From NCBI GenBank assembly GCA_016873225.1, contig VGXS01000028.1, forward strand, positions 1 to 54,139: a DNA stretch of 54,139 nt, given 5' to 3'. This document shows positions 1-8,544 of the stretch, in pieces. The notes under the pieces are model-generated. The model searched no databases. It was not told where the DNA came from and worked only from the letters and a program-made list of their open reading frames with translations. The position numbers were made by a program, and so were the translations under genes. Source of the DNA: Planctomycetota bacterium. GTDB taxonomy: Bacteria; Planctomycetota; Planctomycetia; Gemmatales; Gemmataceae. Positions within the stretch are counted from its first letter, which is position 1. Each line of letters starts with the position of its first letter.

Positions 1-191
1 GAACTTTTGCCGGCGCGCATCTGGCCCACGATCGCGATCGTGAATGGGGATTCAAGCGGCGCGAACAGGGCGCCGATTGATCTGGCCAAGTCGGCGGTGC
101 ACCTGTTTTCAGCCAACAGCGTGGGCACGCTGGTTGCAAAGCGCTCAATCAGCTTCTGAAATTCGGCGGGATCCAGCGAGGCCGGATTCAT
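1..191 (-). CDS. Dynamin-like GTPase, N-terminal fragment (cut by window edge)
   Basis: Only the first 63 codons are inside the window. The reading frame starts at ATG 191-189 and shares an ATGA overlap with the stop codon of the GTPase gene before it, so the two are probably translationally coupled. The visible protein starts MNPASLDPAEFQKLIERF and reaches a P-loop, FTIAIVGQMRAGKS, near residues 50-63. This has the same G-x4-GKS layout as the P-loop of the upstream gene. Adjacent pairs of dynamin-like proteins are common in bacteria and some work as hetero-oligomers on membranes. The G2-G4 motifs and the membrane part lie outside the window, so membership of the dynamin family, as opposed to another P-loop GTPase, rests on context. 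Confidence 0.75.
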   Translation of the reverse strand, partial: MNPASLDPAEFQKLIERFATSVPTLLAENRCTADLARSIGALFAPLESPFTIAIVGQMRAGKS

Positions 192-2110
192 GGCGCGGTG
201 GCGCCCGCTGGCTTGATGATTGAATTCAGCTTGGCCAAGACGGCCGTGATTTTGCTTTCCTGGATGGCAAGGGAATCGACATCGGCTTTGCACTCGGCGG
301 CCGTCTTGTTCTTCGCCGCGCTGATTTCCTGCATTTTCGCCTCGAGGTGTGAGCGGTAGGCGCCCATGGCCGTCTGGATTTCTTGCTCGGTGGACCTTTC
401 GAGCTTAGTGCAAATGGTTTCCAATTGATCCCTTGCGGCTTTCTGCGCTTTTCTCATTAAACTTTGAAGCAATCCCTTGAGTTTTGCCAATATTTCTTCT
501 TTTTTGCGAACAGATGAATCGCTACTTTGTTTGATAGCTCCCACAACTATTCCAAGTATTGATGCGATCCCAGCTACGGCAGCAAGTGGTGGAAACAATG
601 CAGAAGTTAAGATAATGCCAGTAGTTGCAATTGAATAACCCAAAGTGCCTCCCATTAGGATATCTCTGGTTCTATCCAAGGTGGAGAAATGTGTCGGCAA
701 ATCGTCGGGTAAATGAATTCCCTTGAGTTGCTCTTGCGTTTGTTGAATCGAAAATTCAGATTCCGGATTGATTGATGTTTTTGCGAGGCCATTGCCAATT
801 CGGGCGATGGCTGCTTCGATTATTTTTGTTGCCGATTTGTTGAATTGCTGGTGAGTTGAATTAACGAACTCACAAATGGATACAAGCGAATCATTCTGGA
901 TTTCTCTCGCCTTTTCACTGATTTGTTCTGGTGAAAGTTCGGAGGCCCTGATGTTCCTTATGGCGGAAATGATCATCGGGCCCTCCGGATCAAGTTCATC
1001 CACGATTTTGTTCAATGTGCCGCGTTTAAGATCGCCAAATGACTGGTTGAACGACTTGACCTCGCTCGGGCATTCGACTCTCGACCACTTGTCAAATGCC
1101 GATCGGGCATCCTCGTATTGCTTCCGTATAGCCTCAAGGCCCGATTGCTGGGCCGCCACTATGATTTTCCGCCTTTCGGCGATATCATCGCGCAGCGAGT
1201 GGGCGCCGGCCAGGAGTTGCCTGCCCAATGACTGCGATAGGAGTTTTTGTTTTTCCTTCACAAGTTGGTTCTGGATGAAACCCTGGATGGCCGGAAACCC
1301 GCTTTCCGTGAGATGTTTCAAGGAATTCCGCTTGTCCGCAACGCCCTTGAGCTTTGAACTGACCGTGAAGTAAGGGATCCTGTCCCGGGGCAATCCCAGT
1401 TCCTTTGACAGCACATCAAGATTGCGGTCTTGCCATGCCTTGGATTGCTCGGAACCTGCCGCGTCGGACTTTGTCTGGACAAAAAAGACTTTCTTCGTGA
1501 TCTTGCTTGTCAGTTCCTTGAGGAACGAGATCTCATCCTGGCTGATGACCGTTTCCACCGAGTCCAGCACGAAGAGCAATCCGTCCGCGTTTGGGGCATA
1601 AGCCCAGGTGATATCCCGGTGGGCCTTGTAGAGGCCGCCCACTCCCGGCGTGTCGACAAGGACAAGGCCGTTGGCCAAAAGCGGGCAAGGCACTTCGACC
1701 CCGATGAAATCAACATTCTTGATGTTTTCCGGATTGCCGCCCTCTGTGCCGTATTCATTGAGGTTTTCAGGATTGATCAACAAGGGGGTGGGCCTTTTTC
1801 CTGATTCCGCATCGGGTCGGAAAAACACGCGAAACGCTTTCTCCTTGCCGTACATCACCTTGAATACCGTCGAGGTGGCGATATCGCTGTCCACCGGTAG
1901 CAGGCCGGGAAAGCCCAACAAGGCGTTGATGAAGCTGCTTTTTCCCTTCTTGATTTCCCCCATCACCACAAGGCGGAACAATCCAAGTTCCAGCCTTTCA
2001 CGGGCGGGCTGGAAACGAGCCAGAAGGTCTGGCTTGCCGGATGTCTTGGCGATGGCCGCCAATTCGGCCCATGCTGAAATGACGCTTACCTTGGGATCCA
2101 TCTTGTCCAT
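188..2110 (-). CDS. Dynamin family GTPase (640 aa)
   Basis: Large GTPase of the bacterial dynamin-like type, expected to bind and remodel membranes on GTP hydrolysis. G1 is GEIKKGKS at residues 51-58, G3 is DTPG at 153-156 and G4 is TKSD at 213-216; a conserved TST lies between G1 and G3. A long helical region follows, then a strongly hydrophobic stretch at about 485-525 that probably forms the membrane paddle, then a helical C-terminus. It follows the C39-like peptidase gene by 27 bases and overlaps the next GTPase gene by four, so the three look like one operon. The part encoding the helical region (about 400-900) is clearly richer in A and T than neighbouring genes, which hints at horizontal acquisition. 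ATG codons at 2110 and 2101 are both possible starts. The in vivo role is unknown. Confidence 0.88.
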   Translation of the reverse strand: MDKMDPKVSVISAWAELAAIAKTSGKPDLLARFQPARERLELGLFRLVVMGEIKKGKSSFINALLGFPGLLPVDSDIATSTVFKVMYGKEKAFRVFFRPDAESGKRPTPLLINPENLNEYGTEGGNPENIKNVDFIGVEVPCPLLANGLVLVDTPGVGGLYKAHRDITWAYAPNADGLLFVLDSVETVISQDEISFLKELTSKITKKVFFVQTKSDAAGSEQSKAWQDRNLDVLSKELGLPRDRIPYFTVSSKLKGVADKRNSLKHLTESGFPAIQGFIQNQLVKEKQKLLSQSLGRQLLAGAHSLRDDIAERRKIIVAAQQSGLEAIRKQYEDARSAFDKWSRVECPSEVKSFNQSFGDLKRGTLNKIVDELDPEGPMIISAIRNIRASELSPEQISEKAREIQNDSLVSICEFVNSTHQQFNKSATKIIEAAIARIGNGLAKTSINPESEFSIQQTQEQLKGIHLPDDLPTHFSTLDRTRDILMGGTLGYSIATTGIILTSALFPPLAAVAGIASILGIVVGAIKQSSDSSVRKKEEILAKLKGLLQSLMRKAQKAARDQLETICTKLERSTEQEIQTAMGAYRSHLEAKMQEISAAKNKTAAECKADVDSLAIQESKITAVLAKLNSIIKPAGATAP

Positions 2111-2137
2111 GATGATGGCCTTTGATATCGGACTTGT

Positions 2138-3007
2138 TCAAATGTTGTAGTACAGCATTTCCCGCTGTTCCGGAGTGAGCGTTTCCATCGAGACGGCAGG
2201 CGCGAGGTCTTGGTGGTCGCCTCCGGCGGAAAGCATCGATTCGACCGCGGCCTTGGCCACTGTTCCGACAACCATCAAAGCCAGGTTCGACCAGAACTGG
2301 TTGTCCATGTACATTTTGGATTCGGAGTCGAATCCGTGGCCGAGCACGGGATCGGAGATTAGATTTGGAGGAGAATCATCTGTCGCGATGAAACGGCAGT
2401 GATTGTCATTCCAGGCGCCAAGGAATTGTTCCATTGGAAAAGCCTTGCAAGCGCCATCGGGCACGGCTGGATCGTTGAGGAGAACCATGGGATGGTTCGG
2501 ATCGGACAAATCCACGCCCGTCACCACGAGGGCGTGGTCCGCTCCATTGGGATGGATCCAATCTTCAAAGACCGGAGCAATCCCGTTCAATTCCTCGCTG
2601 TCCAGTCCGACAATGATTTTGTGCCCCTGAGAGAGTTCATGGATGAGGGACTCGATCCCTTGGCCGGAGTGTGTCGGGATGCCATGCAAGCTGAGCAGAT
2701 TGCCCATGGCGTCGGTGGATGTTCCAGTGCTGCTGAGCCATCCGTGGGATGTCGCCTCATAAACCAGCTGCGATTCGGATACGGGGATCCCGAACTGATT
2801 CAGAATCATCCTTTGGGATGCGACCGCGCAGGTGAATGGTGTTTCCTGATGCTGATGGAATTGGGAATCGACCTCGGGAGTTCCAATCATGCCGTGATGA
2901 ATGGCATGAATGCCGTGGGATGAATCGTCTTGCGCCAGCAAAAAATGATCTGAATGGCCATCAACCGCGGGATCATGGAAGAACCCGTCTAGCCAATTTT
3001 CGGTCAT
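2138..3007 (-). CDS. C39-like cysteine peptidase domain protein (289 aa)
   Basis: Papain-like fold protein of the peptidase C39 type. C60 in the segment TPFTCAVASQRM fits the nucleophile, Q54 six residues earlier fits the oxyanion Gln, H158 in ADHALVV fits the catalytic His, and N178-D179-P180 supplies the third position. The first 50 residues are rich in His and Asp, carry no classical signal peptide and are unassigned. Residues about 237-256 are hydrophobic and could touch a membrane. There is no ABC transporter domain, so this is not a complete bacteriocin exporter. GGAG nine bases before ATG 3007 supports the start. The gene is first of an apparent operon with two dynamin-like GTPases; a weak hairpin (3071-3086) separates it from the kinase gene upstream. 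The substrate is unknown. A non-proteolytic amidase or transpeptidase role is also possible. Confidence 0.72.
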   Translation of the reverse strand: MTENWLDGFFHDPAVDGHSDHFLLAQDDSSHGIHAIHHGMIGTPEVDSQFHQHQETPFTCAVASQRMILNQFGIPVSESQLVYEATSHGWLSSTGTSTDAMGNLLSLHGIPTHSGQGIESLIHELSQGHKIIVGLDSEELNGIAPVFEDWIHPNGADHALVVTGVDLSDPNHPMVLLNDPAVPDGACKAFPMEQFLGAWNDNHCRFIATDDSPPNLISDPVLGHGFDSESKMYMDNQFWSNLALMVVGTVAKAAVESMLSAGGDHQDLAPAVSMETLTPEQREMLYYNI

Positions 3008-3096
3008 GCTTTAATGCTCCAAGTTAGTCTTGGGTGAAAATTCCAACAATTCTTTAAAACTATCGCCACCCCGTAACAGGACGGGTTTGCAAAGGG

Positions 3097-5088
3097 TCAG
3101 TCGGGAGGGCTTAAGGCGACCCTGAACCCGTGGTTGTTGACAACCTGGTCGGGCGGGTTGAAGTTGCGGCACGATGACCTGAGCTTGCGGTCCTTGTCGA
3201 TGAAACTGCCGCCGCGAACAACCCGGTGCACGCCGGTTGCCGGGCCGCCGGGCGCCTTTTCATAAGGCGTTTCGTAAGCCTTCACCTCGTACCAGTCGGC
3301 GCACCATTCGCGCACATTGCCCATCATGTCGCCCAGCAGCCAACCGTTGGGTCGGCGCGACCCCACGGGCCGCGGAGACGGATTCTTGGTAATCAGGTAA
3401 GCGTTCCATGAATATTCGTTCCGGTCTTCCTCGGCGTATGGATAGATCGTGGCCGTGCCGGCCCGGCAGGCATATTCCCACTCCGCCTCGGTCGGCAGCC
3501 TGTAGGCCTTGCCGTCCCGCCTCGCCAGCCAGGCGCAGAATGCCACCGCGTCGTTGTGCGTCACCATCGTCACGGGCAAATTGTCCGCCAGAGGGTAACC
3601 GGGGTTTCGCCAAAAATACTCGGACGACTTTTCCCCGAAACTGGTGGCCAGGCCCGCTTTCCATCCGCCCTTTCCGTTGATCTCGGCGTCGGTGCGGTAG
3701 CCCGTCGCCTCGACAAACTCGGTGAACTGGGCCACCGTCACCTCGTTGACGCCCATGGCAAACGGCCTTGGGAACGCGACACGCCTTGTCGGTGACTCGT
3801 CAACCAGCGCGTTCGGGTCACCGGGCACCGCACCCATCTGGAACTCCCCGGCCGGAATCGTCGTCATCCGCATCGGGTGAACCTGCGACTTCTCGGCCCC
3901 CGGCGGTTCCGGATCATCCTTGCCACTGTTGGCGGGCCATGGCGAAAAAAAGATGGCCGCCACGGTGGCCAACACGCCCAGCGCCAGCAGCCATGTTCGC
4001 GACCCTGAAGGGCGGGAAAGGCCGTTCTCCGCGCGCCGGATGTCGGCCGCCACCTCCGATATCGCCTGGTGACGCTTCTCGGGCGCGGCCTCGGTCATGC
4101 GGGCGGCGATGCCTTTGAGGCGATCAAGGCACTGGTGGCCGGATTTGTCCGTGGGGGCGGTTTCGGCCCGCTTGACAAGGTAGCCCAGCAGGCGGCCCAG
4201 CGCGTAGATGTCGGCCCGGGCGTCAACCGCGCCGGTGCCCCCGGCCTGCTCCGGCGGCATGTAGCCCGGGGTGCCTCCGGTGACGGCGGCCTGGGGCGGC
4301 CTCGCCAGTCCGATGTCGATCAGCTTCACCGTGCCATCGGCCAGGCGCATCAGGTTCGAGGGCTTCAGGTCGCAGTGCACGAAGCCCAGCCGATGCAGGT
4401 GGTCGAGGCCGGCGCATGCCTGTTCCATGCATGCGAGCACATCGCGAACCGCGCGGCGTCCGCCGGGGCGGAACTCCTGTCGCAGCGTGTTGCCCTCGAT
4501 CCATTCCATGACCAGGTAAAGGCAGCCGTCGGCTTCCCAGGCGTCGTGGGCCCGCACCAGGTTGGGGTGGTCGAGTTGGCCGGCAACGGCCATTTCTCGC
4601 AGGAACCTCTCGTGCGCGGCGGGGTCGGCCTGGCGCCTGCCGCGGATCACCTTGAGCGCCACGGGCCTGTCGAGGCGCCTGTGCCTGGCCCGGTACACCT
4701 CGCCCATGCCGCCATGGCCCACCAGTTCGCTCACCTCATAGGGGCCCAGTTCGCATGGCGCTTTCAAGGCGGGGCCCGGGGTTTCATCGGAAACCGGGTT
4801 TCCGGCCGGGGCGGGCGGCACGGCCGGTTCGGAGTCGATCTCTCCCCGGGCCGCGTCGAGAGCCGTTTCCGACATTCCGGACCACGAGGCGGAAAACCGG
4901 GAAACCGTTTCCTGCATCCGGGCCAGCCTGGCCTGGCAGGCCTCGCACCGCTCCGCATGGTCGCACGCGGCCTCGAATTGAGCCCCCGGCAGGCTTCCCT
5001 CGGCCAAGCCCGCGAGGGTGGCGTCGTCGGGGCAGGCCGGGGGCCCGGCCGAATCGCGGTCGCATGATTGGGAAGGCGCGGCATCCAT
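3097..5088 (-). CDS. Zinc-finger / Ser-Thr kinase / FGE-like fusion membrane protein (663 aa)
   Basis: Three-part signalling protein. Residues 42-51 hold an anti-sigma-type zinc motif (H44-x3-C48-x2-C51). The kinase domain spans about 116-355, with GHGGMGEV (124-131), K146, HCD in place of HRD at 238-240 and DIG in place of DFG at 258-260; the key Lys and Asp residues remain, so activity is plausible. One membrane segment lies at about 365-383. The C-terminal part (about 407-663) is a formylglycine-generating-enzyme-like domain, but the usual cysteine after RGGSF is replaced (RGGSFIDKDRK), so it is probably a binding domain outside the membrane and not an oxygenase. The gene follows the ECF sigma gene by 36 bases, which suggests it controls that sigma factor. 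ATG 5088 is preferred over TTG 5100. Confidence 0.9.
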   Translation of the reverse strand: MDAAPSQSCDRDSAGPPACPDDATLAGLAEGSLPGAQFEAACDHAERCEACQARLARMQETVSRFSASWSGMSETALDAARGEIDSEPAVPPAPAGNPVSDETPGPALKAPCELGPYEVSELVGHGGMGEVYRARHRRLDRPVALKVIRGRRQADPAAHERFLREMAVAGQLDHPNLVRAHDAWEADGCLYLVMEWIEGNTLRQEFRPGGRRAVRDVLACMEQACAGLDHLHRLGFVHCDLKPSNLMRLADGTVKLIDIGLARPPQAAVTGGTPGYMPPEQAGGTGAVDARADIYALGRLLGYLVKRAETAPTDKSGHQCLDRLKGIAARMTEAAPEKRHQAISEVAADIRRAENGLSRPSGSRTWLLALGVLATVAAIFFSPWPANSGKDDPEPPGAEKSQVHPMRMTTIPAGEFQMGAVPGDPNALVDESPTRRVAFPRPFAMGVNEVTVAQFTEFVEATGYRTDAEINGKGGWKAGLATSFGEKSSEYFWRNPGYPLADNLPVTMVTHNDAVAFCAWLARRDGKAYRLPTEAEWEYACRAGTATIYPYAEEDRNEYSWNAYLITKNPSPRPVGSRRPNGWLLGDMMGNVREWCADWYEVKAYETPYEKAPGGPATGVHRVVRGGSFIDKDRKLRSSCRNFNPPDQVVNNHGFRVALSPPD

Positions 5089-5124
5089 GACAAGAACCAA
5101 GATCGTGCCGGCATTACACCGGCT

Positions 5125-5727
5125 TCACTCCGGGTCGGGCATCAGTTGCCGCAACTTGTGCAGCACGCGGGCCTTGGCCACGCGTACCGCGGCGGCCGAA
5201 ACCCCGAATCGCGCCGCGATTTCCGACGCCGGCAGGCCTTCCACGGCGCTCAACCAGAACATCCGCCATGCCTTCTCCGAGGTCTCGCGCCTCACCAGTT
5301 CCATCACGCGGGCCTTGAGGGCTTCGACGGCGTTTTCCTCGGCCTCGAGTTCCGCCGGATCCTTTTGCGCTGGAACCGGAACTTCCGCGAGGATTTCAGG
5401 CTTCCCTTGCTGCTCGCCCGTGTGCCGGCGGAAATGGTCGGCGGCACGGCGCCTCACGATCGTGCGCAACCAACCCCGGAACGATCCCGACCCGTCATTC
5501 CTGCGGAACTGGCCGATGGCTCCAAACGCCGACTTCAGCGTTTCCTGAAGGATGTCATCGACGGAATCGGCCGCGATGCCCTCGTGCCTGATCCAGAATC
5601 GCAGCAGCGGCGAGTACGCCAGCACGATCGATTCCCACCGCTCGGAGGATTTGGCCTGGAGTTCCGGAACCAGGCTCGAGCTGGTGGAGAAACCGCTGTC
5701 CTGGGATTCGGGAGGGTTCGATGGCAT
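5125..5727 (-). CDS. ECF-type RNA polymerase sigma factor (200 aa)
   Basis: Extracytoplasmic-function sigma factor. Region 2 is recognisable in DSVDDILQETLKSAFGAI and in the -10 binding part around FRGWLRTIVRRRAADHFR. Region 4 is the C-terminal helix-turn-helix, with ASEIAARFGVSAAAVRVAKAR as recognition motif. A charged linker of about 45 residues joins the two. The gene directly precedes the zinc-finger/kinase fusion on the same strand, the arrangement typical of kinase-linked ECF groups in Planctomycetota, so its activity is probably set by phosphorylation or by binding the zinc-finger part. The first ATG in frame is at 5727; a TTG at 5751 would add eight residues. No strong ribosome binding site is visible at either. 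Confidence 0.93.
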   Translation of the reverse strand: MPSNPPESQDSGFSTSSSLVPELQAKSSERWESIVLAYSPLLRFWIRHEGIAADSVDDILQETLKSAFGAIGQFRRNDGSGSFRGWLRTIVRRRAADHFRRHTGEQQGKPEILAEVPVPAQKDPAELEAEENAVEALKARVMELVRRETSEKAWRMFWLSAVEGLPASEIAARFGVSAAAVRVAKARVLHKLRQLMPDPE

Positions 5728-5926
5728 GGCACACCGAGACAACGATATCAATTATGTCATCATCCGTTGTTCCGATCGCAAGGCAAGCCTGCGCGCCAGC
5801 GAATGATCTTGTGCTGTTCAGGGCCATGCCCAACGGTCGAATCATAAATCCCTTGTTCGTTCCGAAGGCCCATGCCCGGGGCCACCGGCTACGCTGGTTT
5901 TCGATTCACAGGTGAAGCGCCGCCTC

Positions 5927-8236
5927 TCACGGCATGCCGCGGGAGCGCGAGGCGAGGTCGAGCCAGCCTTCCCACTGCTTGCGGACCTTCTCCTCGAGGG
6001 AGGGCAGGGCCTGCCTGATCTCCTGCAGGCGCGAATTCATCAGCGTGAACTGGTTCATGGCGGAGTGGCATCGCACCTCGCCACCCAAGGCGACCAGGCG
6101 CTGCACGGGGTCGGTCAGCCGGGTCTGGGCGTTGCGGTACTGGTATAGGGCGTCCTCGTAGCGGCCGAGGTTGAAGAGCGAGTCGGCGAGCAGGAAGAAC
6201 ACCTGGTCTTTTTCGGATTCCGTAAGGGGAGTTCCGGCCACCTCAAGCTCGATCGCCAAGAGAAGCTCCCGGTAGGTCGCCACGGCCCGCTCGAGCCAGC
6301 GGCGATGCTCGGCCTGGAAATGGTCGCGGGTTTCCGCTGTGACCTTTTCGCCCGTGAGGAAGTTCTGGTGCTCCTGCGCCGCCAGGTTGCGGTAGGAATC
6401 GGCCAGCATCAGGCGCGCCCGGCCCGATTGGGGATTGGCGGGGTAGCGTTCAAGCGCCTCCTCGAGCCGGCGGGCGCACATGCTCCAGTTGCGCCTTTGG
6501 TGCAGCAGCGACCCGAGCGCGTAAAGCGACATCTGCTGCGCCTCGGGATCGGGTTCGAGCCTGAGAAGCTGGATGTTCTGCTCGAGGGCGTCGGCCGCGG
6601 CGTCGAGGTCTCCCCGGGCCATGGCGTCGGCGGCAAGGCGGTACCGCGCCCTGTAGGCGTAAGGCGTGATGAAGCTGATGCTGTTGCGATAAGCCTGAAG
6701 CGCCGCGGGCTTGTTGTCCTGCTCGCGGAGCGCCTCGCCCAGCCTGTACCAGGCCTCACCCAGGCGGTCCTGCCTGCGGCCCATGCGAATGAACCGCGTG
6801 AAATAGCTCACGGCCTCCTTGGGGCGCCCGGCCTCGTTGGCCAACCGCGCCGCCTGCCAGACCTGGTCGGCCTGGAGGTCCGGGTCGCTGAGCAGATCCG
6901 CCACGGTGGAGTGGCATGCCGCGGCTTCAATGAACCGTTCGCAAGCCTTGTCCTGCCTTTCCTTGGCGGGAATGTCCGGCTTGCCGACCTGGTCGCGCAG
7001 GTGGCGGGCCTCGGCCTCGAGGAGTTCGGCCCTGCGGGCGAGGTTCGCCGTCGGTCCACCCAAAACCTTCGTGGCCTCGTTCAGCGCCAGGGCGTTTTCA
7101 AACCGGGCGGCGGCGGCCCAGGTGGAAACGATCCGCTCGAGCAACTCGCGGGCCTGGTTGGCCGGGAGCAGGGTGTTGGCGTACTTCGCGGGTTCGTTGA
7201 CATCGCGCAGGGCCGAGCGCGCCAGGCGCAGCACCGGATCCCCGGAAGGATCAACGGCGCGGAGTTCCGCGAGATTGAGGCTGGCGGCCTGGGCCACTTC
7301 CGGCGCGCCCAAGGTGATCGCCTCCTGCCAGGCGCGCGCCGCCTCGCCGAGGTGCCCGAGCCGCGACTGGGCCTGACCGAGCCGGTACCACGCCATGGCG
7401 GCGCTGGCGGGATCGGGCTTTTCCTGGAGAACCGCCTGCCAGGCCGATGAGGCGTCGGCCCAGCGGGTTTCATCGTGGTAGCTCTTGGCCGAGAGAAGCC
7501 TGGCCTTCAACCTCAACTCGGCCGGGGCCCGCGGGCCCACCTTGTCGAGTACCTTGCGGGCCTCGTCGCCCTTGCCAAGCTTCAGGTTCAGTTCCGCCGC
7601 GGCGATCTGAACCGCCGCCCTTCGCTCGTCGGTGAGCGTGGCCAGCGCCCGCAGGCTTTCGTTGGCCCGCAGGGCGCCGGCATAGTCGGGTGGATCCATC
7701 CTGAGGCTGAGGCTGCCCAAAACCTCGTAGGCCTCGGCGGCGCAGGTGGCATCCTCGGGCAGCGACTTCAGGCCCGCGATGGCCTGATCCATGCCGGTTC
7801 GGGTGATCAGGCTGAGCCTGCCCCGGGCCACCTTGAGCAGGTTCTGGTCGGCCTGGTCCAACTGGTCTTCCGCGATGCCGGCAAGCTTTGCCTCGGCATC
7901 GCGCGCCGTGGCCAGGGCCAGCGATTCCGATTGCGACTGCGCCTGCGCCAGCATCGCCCGCGCCGCGACCAGCGCGGCGGGCGCCGCCATCCGGGGATCG
8001 GCATCGGCGGCCTGGGCGGCGAGGCCCAGCGCCAGGTCGACCTTGTTCTGGTCGAGGGCGTCGCGGGCCCTGGCGATCAAGGAGGCGGCTTGCGGCGGAC
8101 TGAGAAAATCGAGCTTTCCGGTGAGGAAGGCGCCGGCCACGGCCGCGGCCACTCCAAGAAGCACGGGCCATACCCATGCCAGGCCGGTGCCTCCTCCGGA
8201 ATTTCGGCTGCCGTTTTGTTGGTGCGGTCCTGCCAT
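5927..8236 (-). CDS. Membrane-anchored TPR protein (769 aa)
   Basis: Tetratricopeptide repeat protein. A short Gly/Asn-rich N-terminus is followed by one membrane segment (about residues 18-42, WVWPVLLGVAAAVAGAFL) and then by about 720 residues of helical repeats with typical TPR spacing of A, L, Y and G, for example AMAWYRLGQAQSRLGHLGEA, AWYRLGEALREQDNKPAA and FFLLADSLFNLGRYEDA. The repeats probably lie outside the cytoplasmic membrane and serve as a protein-binding scaffold. No catalytic domain is seen. The gene is upstream of the ECF sigma gene on the same strand, but about 200 bases separate them, so shared transcription is uncertain. The start at ATG 8236 is the only good one near the membrane segment. 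Confidence 0.88.
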   Translation of the reverse strand: MAGPHQQNGSRNSGGGTGLAWVWPVLLGVAAAVAGAFLTGKLDFLSPPQAASLIARARDALDQNKVDLALGLAAQAADADPRMAAPAALVAARAMLAQAQSQSESLALATARDAEAKLAGIAEDQLDQADQNLLKVARGRLSLITRTGMDQAIAGLKSLPEDATCAAEAYEVLGSLSLRMDPPDYAGALRANESLRALATLTDERRAAVQIAAAELNLKLGKGDEARKVLDKVGPRAPAELRLKARLLSAKSYHDETRWADASSAWQAVLQEKPDPASAAMAWYRLGQAQSRLGHLGEAARAWQEAITLGAPEVAQAASLNLAELRAVDPSGDPVLRLARSALRDVNEPAKYANTLLPANQARELLERIVSTWAAAARFENALALNEATKVLGGPTANLARRAELLEAEARHLRDQVGKPDIPAKERQDKACERFIEAAACHSTVADLLSDPDLQADQVWQAARLANEAGRPKEAVSYFTRFIRMGRRQDRLGEAWYRLGEALREQDNKPAALQAYRNSISFITPYAYRARYRLAADAMARGDLDAAADALEQNIQLLRLEPDPEAQQMSLYALGSLLHQRRNWSMCARRLEEALERYPANPQSGRARLMLADSYRNLAAQEHQNFLTGEKVTAETRDHFQAEHRRWLERAVATYRELLLAIELEVAGTPLTESEKDQVFFLLADSLFNLGRYEDALYQYRNAQTRLTDPVQRLVALGGEVRCHSAMNQFTLMNSRLQEIRQALPSLEEKVRKQWEGWLDLASRSRGMP

Positions 8237-8294
8237 GGGGCGCCGGAACCCGCCTTTGGTAATCGGTTTGAGACATTAACTGGCCTGAAGGTAT

Positions 8295-8306
8295 CCCCAG
8301 CTGGGG
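8295..8306. repeat. 12-bp perfect palindrome in a divergent intergenic region
   Basis: CCCCAGCTGGGG is a perfect palindrome between the start of the TPR gene (minus, 8236) and the start of the small membrane peptide gene (plus, 8379). It has no T-run and lies between two starts, so an operator is more plausible than a terminator. Function is inferred from position only. Confidence 0.4.
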
Positions 8307-8378
8307 GTTCCGGGTCAAGGCGGACTGTTCAGGTTCTCCTTGTGATGTCAGGATGAATTACACTCACGGGGCTGAAAC

Positions 8379-8516
8379 ATGCAAGAAACGCAATCCGTTG
8401 ATATCGACCACGAAGATGCCACCCTTCTTCGAACCCTCATTGCCCTCTGGTCGGGCCTGTTCGCCATGGGAGCGGGCCTGTATTCGGCAGTTGTGTTTTT
8501 CTGCTGGCCCAAGTAA
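8379..8516 (+). CDS. Small membrane peptide (45 aa)
   Basis: A 46-codon frame, ATG 8379 to TAA 8516. It encodes an acidic N-terminus (MQETQSVDIDHEDATLL) and one hydrophobic segment (about residues 18-41, including ALWSGLFAMGAGLYSAVVFF), ending in CWPK. It sits 28 bases before the next gene on the same strand, and its product reads like a genuine single-pass membrane peptide. The ribosome binding site is weak (CACGGGG). Function is unknown. Small size and lack of a strong Shine-Dalgarno sequence keep confidence moderate. Confidence 0.55.
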   Translation: MQETQSVDIDHEDATLLRTLIALWSGLFAMGAGLYSAVVFFCWPK

Positions 8517-8544
8517 TCGCTGGAAACGGAAGCCGGAGGCAATA

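Noticed and set aside
4069..5067. Long plus-strand frame opposite the kinase fusion gene
   Set aside because: It is antisense to a gene with clear zinc-finger, kinase and FGE-like motifs; its translation is Gly/Arg/Pro-rich with no domain, as expected for shadows in GC-rich DNA.
6305..7450. 381-codon plus-strand frame opposite the TPR gene
   Set aside because: Antisense shadow of a TPR protein with regular repeat pattern; no ribosome binding site or recognised motif.
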